From Hirudinaria manillensis (lineage: Eukaryota > Annelida > Clitellata > Hirudinida > Hirudinidae), in assembly GCA_034509925.1 (NCBI GenBank), contig CM067536.1:7304501-7368500 (forward strand): a DNA stretch of 64,000 bases, given 5' to 3'. This document shows positions 1 to 16,903 of this stretch, one piece after another. A model generated the notes under the pieces. The model made no database searches, had not been told where the DNA came from, and saw only the letters and a program-made list of their open reading frames with translations. A program made the translations under genes and the position numbers. Position 1 is the first letter of the stretch. The number at the start of each line of letters is the position of its first letter.

Positions 1-831
1 TCTTTTAATTTTCATTCGGCGGTTTTGAAACCAAACCTTGACCTTGTAGGATGCAGGGATTTGGAATTCATCAATAATTTCGAGAATCAAATATTTATCG
101 ATATGCTATATATAGGGATGATGAGAATGATAATAAAAAGAAGATATTATTATTATATTCACATGATAATTTTTGATAATATGTAAAAACCAAGAACAGA
201 TGCAAACCTGCTTTTCCGTCAAATCCAGAGATATGGCGATTTCGTATCTGCGGAGTCTGGTCAGGTAGCTGTTAAGCAGAAAGTCCTTTTCCAATTCTTC
301 CAATTGGAGCTTCGTGAACGAAGTTCTTTCTTTTTTCTGCCTTCCATCATCTGAGGATAGTTAGTGGTAATTACTAGTAAAAATAATTTTTAAATTAGCA
401 GTAAGGACTTTCTTGTCAAAGTAAGCTAAGGCATTTCTTAATTTTACTTGTTCGACTTTATTACCCTAAAACTACTGACGACACATGCGCAGGTAATTTT
501 GTCAGCTCCGCTTTACGGAAGTTTTGTCCTTATCTAAATATTTGCCTGATTCAGCTTTAGTAAAAGTCGTTTTTAATAAATTTATTTCTGACCTTTGGTC
601 GTTCTTTTTAAATTTTCTTTTGATTTGAAGAATCGAGGATCGACAAATTATTTTCTCACCTGAATTGTCAGATGCTGCAGCCGAATCATCATTGTCATCG
701 CTAAAGTTGTCGCTCGTATTAGAAACAATTGTGGAACTGCTTAAAGCTTCTGATCTTTCAAGGACCTCCCGATAGCCTCCAGATGTCTGCATCGGTTTTT
801 CTCTCTCAAGAAATGTAAATTCGACTGCCAT
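1..831 (-). CDS. MEOX: Mox/MEOX-type homeobox protein, 5' part (gene runs off the left edge)
   Basis: Exons on the minus strand are 660-831, 208-350 and 1-42 (cut by the window edge). The start is the ATG at 831. Exon 1 encodes a Ser/Asp-rich N-terminus and ends at the strong donor GGTGAGA; its phase joins exon 2 in frame. Exon 2 carries homeodomain arm and helices 1-2 (KERTSFTK, then [11 protein letters not shown], then LDLTEKQ) and exon 3 gives recognition helix [13 protein letters not shown]. The [11 protein letters not shown] stretch, the [11 protein letters not shown] helix and an intron exactly between the Q and V of EKQ/VKVW are features of Mox/MEOX genes, which are homeodomain transcription factors of mesoderm and muscle in animals. 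The N-terminal region before the homeodomain is short (about 60 residues). The Ile in RRMKIK, where most relatives have Trp, is unusual. Class call is confident; orthology within Mox is inferred. Confidence 0.85.
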
Positions 832-2742
832 AAAGTCATTCGATAATCAATTATAACATTTGTTATTATACAATTTATTCTGCTAGTTAAATTCAATTTT
901 TTAATTTATTTCTTCAATGTTTGTAGCGTTGATTTTCAACCTTTTGGAATGAACAAATCGTATAAAAATTAATCTTGACATTTTCGACAAGAAATTGTAT
1001 TGCAATTGTTTTGTATAGATAACTAATAATATTATTATTCGTTACATTTTAATAATTAATGTTATTATAGCATAATCTCACAAACAACTAATTCGACTAA
1101 TTTGCAAAAGATATCGATAAAATCGCTTAACACTTTATTATCAAAAATCTAAAAACAAAAACGTGCCCTTAGAATGTTTACCTCGTAAACTCTTAGGATC
1201 GTAACTCCTAAACACGCGATTCCTCGGAACACGGTACTAGTTCTATTGAGTTAAGATGAAGACGAGAACGAGAAAAGTTGAGATTTCAACAAGTCGAGGG
1301 GAGAATTTATCTCCAGCTTCGAGACCGATGTAACAGGAGAGCGTAGGATCTGGATTTTGCATCAAGTTACTGAAGAGGAGACTAAATCAATCAAACGCCA
1401 GGTCCTCCGGTGCCAAAAGGCAGACAAACGTCGAGTGCTAAATACCGGAACACCTCAGTGGTTGGACTGACTGGAGTGGGGGTTGAAGGGTGGTTGAAGT
1501 TAGTCAGGGGAGAATACCTCCCCATCTCGTTAAAAAAAATTGTTAACGAATTTTGGAGCTTTAAAGAGGACTCGGTAGTGATCAGTGTATCGCGTATCCG
1601 TTTGTTGGAGCGAGCTCACTGTAAATAACTCCAGTAAGAAAACAAGGAAAAACTACTTTGAGAAGGACAGCAACGGGATTGTCTGTGGCTTCTCAGATTT
1701 CACACGCTTCTAGCATTTTTTTCCTTTTGTTTTTCAGTCACAATAATTTAGAATCCGGGTCGATTAAATATAACGTTAGCCATTAAAATTGTTATCGACT
1801 TTAATTATATTTAATTAATTAATTTAATAATTATCTTTATTTACGTTTGATACGATCATAAACTTCGGTAAAGGAATTTTTATGGCTTTACTGAATTTTA
1901 CTAAATTATATATGGCGGATATTTAACTGAACTTGTAAGCTTTCTCTGTCTTATTTCCAGAAGTATGATTTATCTCAAGAATAATTTCTTTTAAATTTTT
2001 TTTATGAATTTACGGATATATTAAATATTAAATACGATTACACGAAGAGGTCTAAAGGTCACGGAGTTGGCACGCGACATTCGCCCTCGGGGACCTCAGA
2101 GTTTATTAAGAAATGTTATCTTTTTTGGAGTGACATCCATTTCCCACGCCCCAAGTCAACAGGCGATTTGTTATAATAAAGGTGGTGATGATAGTAGCAC
2201 CACGTACATAATATTAATAACAATAATAACAATAATAATAATAATGATGATGATAATAATGGTCAATGTTATGAACATGTTAAATTTTATTATTTCAAAC
2301 TAAAATAGTCACAGTTTAGTATAATTAACTTATTATTATTAATTAAAATATTAGTTCTGTCATGACTCATACAAAATTAAATCAAATCCTTAATTAATTA
2401 CCTTACTTTACAAGCAATTCTGCCGTGAAATTCTTACATTGAACCTCCACAAATGCTAAATAATCCCCGTACCCAATGACAACAATATTAATAATTAACA
2501 TTAAGGAGTGAATAATCATAAAATTATTCAACAAACGCCTAAGTCGAGTCGAAAAACGAGAAGGAAGGAAAGTCGCGAAATCTCATCCAGTGACATAAGA
2601 TCTTCAAGTTTTCGAGGCGTGACGGACCTCGTCAAGTCACGTCAAGCGTCACAAGAAGCACGTTACGATGTCCACGGGACACTCGACCAATCACACTCTT
2701 GGAAAATATTTTTCTTTGAATATATTTTTATTATGTTTTTTT
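832..2742. other. Intergenic region without a recognisable gene
   Basis: AT-rich sequence between the Mox start and the ARL13B-like 3' end. Open frames at 1410-1628, 2067-2303 and 2508-2915 show no family motif and are dominated by simple sequence (for example AAT/ATG repeats near 2205-2260). The Mox promoter should lie just above 831, but no clear TATA box was seen. Confidence 0.5.
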
Positions 2743-2997
2743 TTATCTTCCTATTCGAACGAAAGGGTCGTATTTTTTGTCAAAGATTTGTTTGTCCGTT
2801 TTGCCGTCGCTTGCTTCGTCTTCGTCTTCGTCATCTTTTTCACCTCTGCTCGTCAAAACGTTGTTTGTTATGTACATATAATGTATGCATATATTGTAAC
2901 ACATATAATTTATAACAATTTGTTAATTGTAGTTGTCTAATAATATTAAATATAATATTCACTGTTATTCATTTCGTAATATAATATTTAGAATCGT

Positions 2998-3031
<34 letters not shown>

Positions 3032-4510
3032 AATAATTACAACTTAAAACTGCGCATTCACAAGGCAACAAACCACAATACAATCACAACGTCATCATCA
3101 TCGTCATCATCATCGTCGTCATCGCCATCATCATCATCATCGAAGTCATCATCGTCGTCATCGTCATCGCACCTCAATTCCCTGCTCTTCCGAACCCTCT
3201 CCATCCTTTCCTTCTTCTCTCGTTCTTCCTGCTTCATTTTCTCCTCAACGTCCTTGGTGACCCTCAGGTCCAGAACGGACCACTGTGTCTCGATTGTTCG
3301 TATCAACCAATCGAAGCCCTGTCTGATTGAAACGTCAACCTGACTGTTGCTCCTTACAAAAGCTGAGCAACACTTCTGTTGGGTTGACCATTGTAATAAA
3401 TAATTAGCTGATAATAATAATAATAATAATAATAATAACATTACGATGGTAACAATAACAATATTATTATATTATATAATAGTATTACATTAATTTTACT
3501 TATGTAACCATAATATTATTATTATAAAATAATATGTGTATATATATATAAAGTAATATATTATTAATATTATATTAGTACTAAAGTGGGATTATTTAAT
3601 AATGATTTCAGGAACTTTACCAGCTTGAACAACTCAATCATCAACAAAATATTATTTCAATGCATTCCTAATAGAAAAACTGTGACTGTATGTGTGACTT
3701 ACCAACATACAAGGGATTTTATAAGTATTGGCTAGATTCTCTAGATCTAGTTCATTAAATATATCGGTCTCATCTAATGCTTCCTTTAAATCTTGTTTGT
3801 TTGCCAATCTGCATTTTAAAAAACATATAGGATATAATATTAGCTAAAATAACTGGAATAAGAATTGAGTTTCAGATGTTTAAAAAAGACTTTATAAATA
3901 GTTAATGGAAATTTATTAACTTGTAAATAGTTTCACAACTTACATCAACAAAGGTTTCTCTTTAACAAACTCGTTTGAAACAAGCTTTATTAATTCCCTT
4001 TTGCTTTCTTGAAATCTTGGAAGATCACTGGCATCGATCACATAAATTACTCCATATATTTCGGCAAAGTAATTCTTCCAAATGTTTCTTATGTTGGCTC
4101 CTCCACCAAGATCATAAAGAACAATTTGATTGTTTTGAAAGTTGAAAGACACATTGGAAAATCCAATTGTTGGTGCGACCATGTCTGTTTTCTCTGAAAA
4201 GCAAAAGCAATTTCAGTTCAACCCCTACAGTGCAAATATGATTCTGGACATGCTTCAGCTCATGATAAAATCCAAAAATTGATATAAGTTTAATAACATA
4301 TACCAAAATCCCATAAAACTTAACGATACCTCCTGTTAGACCTTTCGTGGTAAGGGTTTTACCAGCATTATCCAGGCCAAATATAGCCAATGTAATCTTC
4401 CTGAAAAAATATGACAGCACATAAGCGGACATTTCAACAGAAATTATCAAATCAAATATCTACCTTCGCAACCCGCAATCACTAACTTTAATGGACTTAC
4501 AGTTACCCAT
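2743..4510 (-). CDS. ARL13B: ARL13B-type ciliary small GTPase
   Basis: Exons on the minus strand: 4464-4510, 4330-4400, 3944-4193, 3703-3808, 3173-3375, 2743-2845; the joined frame gives 259 residues. The N-terminus MGNCKS resembles a lipid-modified start. The P-loop GLDNAGKT is at residues 24-31, the switch II motif is DLGGG (67-71), and NKQD is at 126-129, followed by a basic/acidic helical stretch (KMKQEEREKKERMERVRK). DLGGG, with Gly where most Arf-family proteins have the catalytic Gln, and the charged helix after the GTPase domain are marks of ARL13B, a GTPase and ARL3 exchange factor of the ciliary membrane. The last exon, acidic and ending in FVRIGR, rests on splice phase only. The protein is much shorter than vertebrate ARL13B and no RVxP ciliary motif is visible. 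If the donor at 3172 were not used, the frame would run into a poly-Asp stretch from a GAT/GAC microsatellite and stop at 3058. Confidence 0.82.
3000..3442. repeat. Trinucleotide microsatellites beside an ARL13B exon
   Basis: Runs of ATT (about 3000-3030), ATC/GTC (about 3090-3170) and AAT (about 3414-3437) flank the fifth ARL13B-like exon. The ATC run starts immediately after that exon's donor site and would encode poly-Asp on the minus strand if read through. Confidence 0.8.
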
Positions 4511-5181
4511 CGTGACTTAGGGGTAAACATCGTCCTTTATTTACCATGTCGCTAAGGAAACATGAAGTGGAAACAGAATTATATTGTGGCTTAATTCGAA
4601 ATTTTTTTTAAAGTACTTTTATAGTAAATGTGCTATTAAAAGTTGAATACTGCTCTTTATTAAAAGATATTTCTCTCTATGATGTCAAATACGAGCACCT
4701 GAACTTTTACATTCAAATTTTTTTAAATCGCAGCAATGGCTTCATTAATTTAATGGTAATTAATGACATTAATTAATTTCAGATCGATTTCTTCAAAACT
4801 TTCTTTCAATTTGCAATCAATTCCCAATATTTACGTTTTTGTTTATTTTCGCTCGGCGTGATTCTTGTTGTCATTGGTTGAAAGTCGCGTCGACACGGTA
4901 CATCTTTTGCAATTACTTGAAACAAATATTACAAAATATGCAAAAGCTCGTTGGTTGAGTTGAAATAGAAGCACCACAAACCCTGAGAATGATTTTATTG
5001 TTTTTATTTATACGACTTGTATTAATGTTGTTGATTGCAATGAATAAAATGGTGCTACAGTGATGAAATACCTTGAGTATGTATCAAAATGGAGGGAGTA
5101 ACGATTCTTGACAATGTCACTTCGTTGGCTCTACCAAAATAAGATTTGGACTACATAACCCTCTTTGTTGCAGTTCCAAAG
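4511..5181. promoter_or_regulatory. Shared head-to-head promoter region of ARL13B and TIMM8
   Basis: About 670 bp separate the divergent start codons of the ARL13B-like (minus) and TIMM8 (plus) genes, so both promoters must lie here. No TATA box stands out. A polypyrimidine/AG site (tttgttgcag) ends at 5173, just before the TIMM8 ATG, so part of the region is probably a 5' UTR intron or a trans-splice acceptor. Confidence 0.4.
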
Positions 5182-5424
5182 ATGCCCCAAGATATTGATC
5201 CAGAACTCCAAGAATTTCTAACCTTGGAACAGCAGAAAGTCCAATTTCAAGCTCAGACTCATAGGCTATTCGATCAGTGCTGGGACCTCTGCCTTGATAA
5301 ACCCAAAGACAAGCTGGATGGCAGAACAGAGACCTGCCTGACAAACTGCGTAGACAGATTCATCGACGTTTCTCTTGTCATCACTGGAAGATTCCAGCAA
5401 ATGCTCCAAAAGAGCCTAGGCTAA
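5182..5424 (+). CDS. TIMM8A: Mitochondrial small Tim chaperone, TIMM8 family
   Basis: An 80-residue protein with the twin CX3C pattern of small Tim proteins: CWDLC at 33-37 and CLTNC at 52-56, 14 residues apart, with DKPKDKLDGR between them and VDRFIDVS after. The Asp-Lys-Pro loop and the VDRFID segment distinguish the Tim8 type from Tim9, 10 and 13. Tim8 pairs with Tim13 in the intermembrane space as a hexameric chaperone that escorts hydrophobic inner-membrane precursors; it has no cleavable presequence, as here. The start at 5182 follows an acceptor-like site (tttgttgcag) by nine bases and gives the family's usual length; the longer in-frame reading from 5146 would cross that site. A poly(A) signal AATAAA lies at 5448-5453. 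Confidence 0.93.
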   Translation: MPQDIDPELQEFLTLEQQKVQFQAQTHRLFDQCWDLCLDKPKDKLDGRTETCLTNCVDRFIDVSLVITGRFQQMLQKSLG

Positions 5425-5771
5425 ACCCTTAGGAATTAGTTTTTTGAAATAAAAATCATCAGCTCATTCTCTTATTTCTTCTATATGCCACAACTCTTGC
5501 AATTATCCTGGGTATCCCATAAAAGGAACTTATTACCAAATGATTAATGATTACTTCTATTCTATGGTAAATGTCGGTGAATCTGAACTTTTCAGACCGA
5601 TTTAAAAGCACGATCAACAAAAATTTTCATAACGATTTATTTCATCAGATAACAAAGAATTAGTATTCTTAAACATCAAATTGCAAATAGCTATAGTTTA
5701 TAAGATTTCCACAACAAGATGTACCAAGGGGGGGGAGGAATAATATGCTTTTCTTTCCCAGTAAAAAAAAA
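5425..5771. other. Convergent 3' UTR region of TIMM8 and PRPF4B
   Basis: TIMM8 (plus) and PRPF4B (minus) end towards each other here. The stretch holds the TIMM8 poly(A) signal at 5448 and AT-rich sequence; no further gene is seen. Confidence 0.6.
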
Positions 5772-9837
<4,066 letters not shown>

Positions 9838-10632
9838 GATATATTTTCAATCAACGTCCGTTATCGAATTATTCGTCGAAAGTTGTCGGAAGCCCACTAA
9901 ATATCTGCTAAACAAGCTCGAAATGGAACTTCCTACAGCATATCTTCGCTCGATGCTTTATTTTATAAGCTCAGATTTAAGTCGACGCAGGCCACAAAGC
10001 GAAATAAATCTGACGATTTTGGTCATTAACTGACAATATTCATCGACTTGAACTCATTGAGAAGCTAAATATTCAAATTTAATCCAAACCTCAACATTTA
10101 CTTTCGGTAATTTTTTGACAAAGCGCGTCACGAAACGGACTCCAGCAACAGATTTTACGTAGTAACAAACAAAGAAACAAATTCGCTTTATATTGTGAAG
10201 GGAAAATTGATTTGTTAATATTTATTACTTTTATAAAAGTTTTTGAATTTGAGAAATTTTTAAAATGTTTATAAGCCCAGTCGTTTGACTCACGTTGGGT
10301 TCATTTGGTTCATTTCAATTCATTTAAAAATATCATTCATTAAGAAATATTTTCAAAAAGAAGTATTTTGAATAGTCATATTTTAAATATAAAATATTGA
10401 ATTAGCTTAAAGCAAATATTTTAAAGTTTAGTACGAAACCAAAGTGCTCCTTTATTCAAATGTCCGGAATTGAAGCGTAAGGCTGGTTTGAAGTACCGGA
10501 GTACACCCTGCGGATACTTAGTATGCGCATTTCAATTTCAGAACTGAAACCCAGACGAATTGAACTACATTGAGGGTAAGAGAAATGGAATTCAAGTATA
10601 AAAATACAAATTTCGTAATGTTCGTCGTGAGT
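9838..10632. other. Intergenic region
   Basis: Upstream of PRPF4B and downstream of the aquaporin-like gene, both on the minus strand. The PRPF4B promoter should lie just above 9837. An open frame at 9629-10033 on the plus strand is mostly a shadow of PRPF4B exon 1. No other gene seen. Confidence 0.5.
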
Positions 10633-11748
10633 TTATTCATCGCCTTTTTCATCTGGGCAGTTCTTCATCTCCTGGACTTCCCCGCAAAACAAGATGTATC
10701 CTGAAATTGCTCCCAAAAACGGAGGTAACCAATTCGTCAGGAAAGTTGGCATTGGATCGTATTTGGAGCAACTGTAAAGTTTCATGGTTGAGAGTGTCGG
10801 GTTAAGGAAAATGAAGACAAAAGGGTATCCTGAAATCGAAGCATATCTTTTATAGAGGTAGTGATGCTAAACATCTGACATTTTCCGTAATTCTATGTTC
10901 TTTCCAGGTGAATGATTTTATTTGAGGCCTACTCAGAAATGCGTTTTAGTGAAAATAAAATACGCGTACAATATCTAGCTTAGTTAGGTGAAATCACCTG
11001 CTTATAACAATTTAATGATGAAATCTGATTGTGAAATATTTTGCGCAAAATTTTTTTTATCAATATTGTTCGGCTCGCCAGGAATTGAGATAATAATTCA
11101 CATTTTCAGAATATAATTACCGGCCATCAGAAGGAAAGCGGAGATGGCACTGCTGCAGAAAATCTCGGCTGTGTACCGAAATCTGGTCAGTTTCCTGATC
11201 ATTATCCATTCCACCAACAGCGACCCAAGGAACTCCACCAATGCCACCCAGCCAGGATTCCATAGATCTTGGTAGTCGCAAACTATGCAAAACATGTCCT
11301 CCAGATCGATAGGATAGGTTATGAAAGTGTAGAGTATCAAATAACTGACGTAGTAAAAAACCAGCGACAGCAAATAATAGACTATCATTAGAAGAATGAA
11401 CTGCATGATATTCAGTCCTTCGCACAGTAATCCGGGGGCATATTGGGCCAGATTGGTCTTGGGAATACCTCTAGAAAGGCAGAGACCGACGATGATGTTG
11501 AAGCAAAGGGCGCTGATGAGTTGGACGTTGAAAGTAACGTTAAAGAAAAGAATGAAATTGACCAAAACCATGAAGTAGTTTTGAAACATGTGCATAACTT
11601 CAATATAGAAGAGCTTTTTGCATGGATCTGATTCGCTACAGTAAATTGCTTTTCTAATCCATTGGCACACGAACAGCACCAGCAGTTGCAAAACGATGAA
11701 ATGATACAGAAGTTGCCATTTGTAATCCGGGTGTATTATGGTAGTCAC
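10633..11748 (-). CDS. Divergent aquaporin of the AQP11/12 (superaquaporin) type
   Basis: Two exons on the minus strand, 11121-11748 and 10633-10829, join in frame to 274 residues, close to the length of AQP11. At least five hydrophobic segments can be seen. The second exon gives GYPFVFIFLNPTLSTMKLY, with NPT at about 219-221 where AQP11 has its second NPA box, followed by an FLTNWLPPFLGAISGY segment that resembles the last helix (V/N-W-L-A/P-P-x-L-G). The expected first NPA/NPC box near residue 95-100 is not recognisable: the sequence there reads SRGIPKTNLAQYAPG. Superaquaporins sit mostly in intracellular membranes and often have altered NPA boxes. Family assignment rests on length, exon structure and the C-terminal half; it is moderately sure, and transport activity cannot be inferred. 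Confidence 0.6.
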
Positions 11749-12700
11749 GAGAAATGATGCTGTAAAATGTCGATGCCAACAATTATAAACGGTGAAATTA
11801 ATTTTTATCTGTCGTCAAATGCGAATGGATTTCAAGAAATTGAACCGAACATTAAAATTCTTTAAATTTTTGTTTTCAATTATTTCTTTTTGTCCATTAT
11901 ATGAAATTAGCAAATAAGATGGAAATTATCAGGAACTATGTTACGCTGAGACTATAAAGATATACTAACATACTAATCTCCTAAATCCTTGCATAATATG
12001 GCAAAGTTGTTGATTAAAATGTTGATAACAAAATCTAAGAAATGCTAAACAGCAAAATGGATTGGCGCGAAAGCAAATAATCTTAAAATTATTTTTATTT
12101 ATGTCTTGACGTAGAAGTAAAATTATATTCTATGAAATCTTTTTCGACCTTACTTTTGGGGCGCCGTTAACAGTCATTTTTTTTGTTTGATAATCTGCAA
12201 TTATACACATGCAGCAAGCAAGTATTAAAGTCGTAGGTAAAGGTCGATATATTGTAATATGGAATTGAGAGATGTAAATATACTTTTGGGATCAAGAACT
12301 TGCTGGCCTTGAGGCAAATGAATATTGAGTTTTGTTAGATATTGTTGCGCAATATCATAAGTGATCAATGTATTCATGTTTTTGGTCTTTCAACTGAACT
12401 GTACATTTTGTTACGTAAGCAGAGAAAAAAATGTACACGATAAAGCGAAACCATGAGAGCATCATGTTATGGATACAAATTGAAATTTTTTGTTTTTACC
12501 GATAAAATAAAATTAATTTGTTAAATAATATATTTTAGGTTTAGATCAATTTTTAATAATATAATCCAATGATGAAACTATTGCTGCTTCTTTTGAAATC
12601 GTTTGTTTACTTTCTGTCGTCCTTTATATATATAAGGGTCGGGGTTCAGTGAAAACAAAAGGGAGGATTGTTGTTGACTGGAATAGTGGAAATTTGTGAG
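11749..12700. other. Divergent intergenic region between aquaporin-like gene and XRN1
   Basis: About 950 bp between start codons on opposite strands. The XRN1-proximal end holds a TATA-like element (listed separately). The rest is AT-rich with no gene recognised. Confidence 0.5.
12622..12635 (+). promoter_or_regulatory. TATA-like element upstream of XRN1
   Basis: The stretch ctttatatatataagg precedes a GC-richer segment and the XRN1 ATG at 12701 by about 70 bases, a plausible distance for a TATA box and a short 5' UTR. A chance AT run is possible in this genome. Confidence 0.4.
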
Positions 12701-15700
12701 ATGGGTATCCCGAAGTTTTACCGATGGCTCAGCGAAAGGTATCCATGCCTGAGTGAAGTTTTGAAGGAATATCAGGTAACTTTCGACTTTGATATGGCCT
12801 GCTTACGTTGACAACTGCCGGTGGCTTTTTATTGAATATTCTAGTTATTAGAAACTGATTGCTTTTAAAAGGGGTTTATTATGATTATACAAATGGTCAA
12901 ATAGTTCCCCGAAAAGGCAGCTAATTATTTTGTAAAGGATAAAATGTTAGTTTAAAGATTTTGCACCATCACCATATTGTTCACATTTGACAAGAGTGAG
13001 CTCATATTCATTTTTAAAGCGTCGCATCAATGCAGCAGTAATATGTGAAATTTTTCTTACCTTATTGCCATGCCGCATGGGCTATGTTTGATTGTTGCTC
13101 AATATTCCTCTATGAAATAACCTCGGCTTTTTATGTGTTTTTTTTTAAATTTGAACATGTCATTGTCTCATTTAGAAGTGACTTTAAATGGAATGCTTCC
13201 AAATAATCCTGTCTTTGCATTTGGAACCTTTAAATGCTCCGTAGTGAATGGAAAAAATTGTGTAATGTATAATGGTATTATTTTACTTTTGGCAACTTAT
13301 GGAGTGATGTTCTCCAGTTGATAATGTCCCTATTATTTTGTATATATTTGTTACATTGTTTATATTATTTATACTCATTTACTATCAACGAGTACAGAGG
13401 CTTTGTTTTGCCAGCATTCCAGAAACAGCTTGCTAAGAAAATCAACTTGCAGCAGCTTGCTCTTGAAGCCTTGAGCTTTCATAACCATTTTTATCATTTT
13501 CAAATCACTCTTATTATATATTTATTTCACTAATATCCTAATTAATTAATATTTAAAAAGGCTTTTTCTATTTTTCTCTTGTTAACTATAAATTAAATTT
13601 AAACCCCAATTCTCCATAACATATATTTATTTATATTTATTACATCCACCTTGTAATGGTTTTAATAAACATAACATTAAATGGTATTTACTGATTTTTG
13701 GCTTAATACTTCTATTTATGCTATAAATTTGTTATAAATTGCTTATAAAGATACCAGAGTTTGACAATCTGTATTTGGACATGAACGGTATCATCCACAC
13801 CTGTTCTCATCCTGATGACAGCAGTATTTACATCCAAGTCCCAGAGTCGAAAATATTCACTGACATTTGTCACTACATTGAAGTTGGTATTGTTTTTTTT
13901 TTTTTGTATGCTTTGTTGAAACTGTTGCCCTATTGTATCTTTGTATATTATTATATTACATTATTATATTGTTTTAATTTTGTTTATTGGAGCTGGATTA
14001 TTACTAAATATTTTTTATGTATTTTATTATTGGTTAATAGTTAATTATCGGTATAAGTAACACTTGTTAATGTTTGTAATGTTTAGCTATTATCATAATA
14101 TCAATATCAAATATTTCTTAAATTCTAAATGCATTTATGATTTTAATTTGAATGCAAAGAGAATCTAAATGTGTTAAGGGTTAAAAGTTCTGCTAGTAAT
14201 GGTCTGGGTTATATTTGTGTAGGATTAAAATGTCACTGAAGCTGAAATGAATTGGTGAAATGAATCATCATTGTCATCATCATCATCATCGTCATCGTCA
14301 TCATCATCATCATCATCATCATCAGATTCATCATCATCATCAGATTCATGATTAACACCAATATCATATTTGTAATAATCATTATCACCATCATAAATAG
14401 AACTGTTGTGTCCATTTGCTGCTTGTTTGCAAATGAATGCATGCACAATCTTCATCTAATTTGTTTTCTATTCATCATCTCTGTCAATAACAGGCATGCC
14501 ATCCTGTCAAAACTCATCAACTTTCTTCTTTTGCTATGTATAAACTAAAACTATGTTGGTCTCCAAATCGTATTGGTTATATAAATTACAAATCACAGGC
14601 TGAATGATATCAATTATATATAGATGCGAGCAAATATTTCCAGGAAGTAAATGTTGATAATTTTGCAAATAAATCATCATTTATGACTGATTATTGATCA
14701 GCATCAGTCTGTTAATATCCAAAGCCTGAATATCTCTCTCTCTCTCTCTCTCTCTCTGAATCCCAGTGATAAATTCCAGTTTAGATAAATATTTAAAACT
14801 CATAAAACATTCATATTATATATAAGAATATATCGTTAGCATAATTTATTCGAGCTGCTCAAATAAACGTTCCCGCTGGGAAACAGGTGCTGTTCCGCAT
14901 GATAAAACCCAGGAAGGTCTTCTACATGGCTGTCGATGGAGTCGCTCCCAGGGCCAAGATGAACCAGCAGAGGAGCAGAAGATTTAGGTACTAATTATCA
15001 TAAGTTATTCTTTAGTGCCATTTTGTTTATATATATAATTTGTATATAATTCATATTGAAGATGTAAAGCTCGCATAATGAGAGGTTATTAAACTCATTA
15101 TCAAGTTGATCAAACTAGTCTTGAGTTTGAAAACAAGCTGATAATTATTAGCTCCTATTTTCTATAATAATTATTCATATCTTCTTTTTAAAATAAGCAA
15201 ATATTTAAAATTAGTCAATTAGTTTGTATTAGATCCAATTTTGCATTATAATTTTGATGTTACATGGCTCGATCATTTCACATTCAGGTCGGCCAAGGAG
15301 GCGGAGCTGATCATGAAGAAGGAGTTGAGGAAAGGGGGAGCTCCTACTGGTACCAGGTTCGACTCCAATTGCATAACGCCAGGTTAGCCTCCATTATGAA
15401 TATTAATTACTTGTTATTTATAATGGCTGTTTAATTATTAATGAGCCATGTGTTTTAGCTTGTTTTAATTTAGTAATTTATGTTCAATCGTGTAGCATCT
15501 TTACGTGGCAGTTATGCAGAGCCCTGTTCTGTATGTTGCTTGCAAGAATGCAATCCTCTGAGCTAACATGAATATTGATTTTTGCTTCGTGCAAAGTCGT
15601 GCAACGATTTAAACATTATTAACATAATTTTAGCGTCGTTATCATAATTTATTGATGTAATCGTCCTTTCTTTCTCCAGGGACTGAATTCATGACAAGGT

Positions 15701-16846
15701 TGAACGAAGTTCTCTTGCAGTTCATCGCCTCGAAAGTCAAGTCCGATCCGATGTGGCAGAGGCCCCTCATCATATTCTCGGGTCACGAGGTCAGAGGTCA
15801 TTTATTCTTAACCCTAAGAAAAAAAGGTCTTTGGGTTTTGCTCGTATAAGAGATTTTCTCTTTGCATATTCCTATTTCAAGGCATGCATCGCCTGTTAGA
15901 TCGGGATGTTTGTTTGCATGCGTAATGCAAGGTGCGAGGCTGATGAATTATTTGTGGCTTCCACTTTGTTTGCAATGTATTCTGTATGTATGTTCACTGA
16001 TGTAGCCTGAAAACAATCAAAACAATCTTATCTTATATTGTTATGAATGAATTTGCAGGTTGAAATAGTAATAAGATATTGTTCATGATTCATTGTAATA
16101 GTTAATTGATCACATACTGAAGATAAACAACTGATAAAATCAGAGTTAATCAAGTATTAAGGCATTAGTTAATATTATAATTATTATTAACCATTGAACA
16201 AATATAATATTATATTTATTTATTATAATAATATTATAATATATAATTATTATTAACAATAATATTATTGTTAATGAATGTCTTACAGGCTCCAGGTGAG
16301 GGTGAGCACAAGGTGATGGATTTCATCAGAAGGGAGAAGTCTCGGCCTGGATTTGACCCGAACACGAGGCACTGTCTGTACGGGCTGGATGCAGATCTGG
16401 TAGGTTATGTGATGGTGATGATGATGATGATGGTGATGTTGATGGTGATTTTGTTAATTGTTTAACTTGGCATTCAGATGTTTGTTTAATGTAATAGTAA
16501 TTTAAATAAATTTTATATTTAATTAATCAGTGATAAAATTGCAACATAATTACAATAACAACAACAATAATAATAATAATTATAATAACAATAACAACAA
16601 TAATAATAATAATTATAATAACAATAATAACAACACCGTAATAGATAATGCTGAGCCTGGTGACTCACGAGCCCCACTTCTCTCTGCTCCGAGAGGAAGT
16701 GAAATTCACGAAGAAGGAGAACCAGAAGCGGTCCATCCTCCCTGAAGAGACAACTTTCCACCTCCTGCACATATCCATCCTCAGGGATTACCTCAACCTC
16801 GAATTTGCTTCTCTCCAGGTGAGGCACTGATTGATTGATTGGTTGG

Positions 16847-16903
<57 letters not shown>

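Noticed and set aside
1410-1628. 72-codon plus-strand frame
   Set aside because: No motif, no splice or promoter support; length expected by chance.
14225-14455. Asp-rich frame in an XRN1 intron
   Set aside because: Translation of a CAT/CGT microsatellite.
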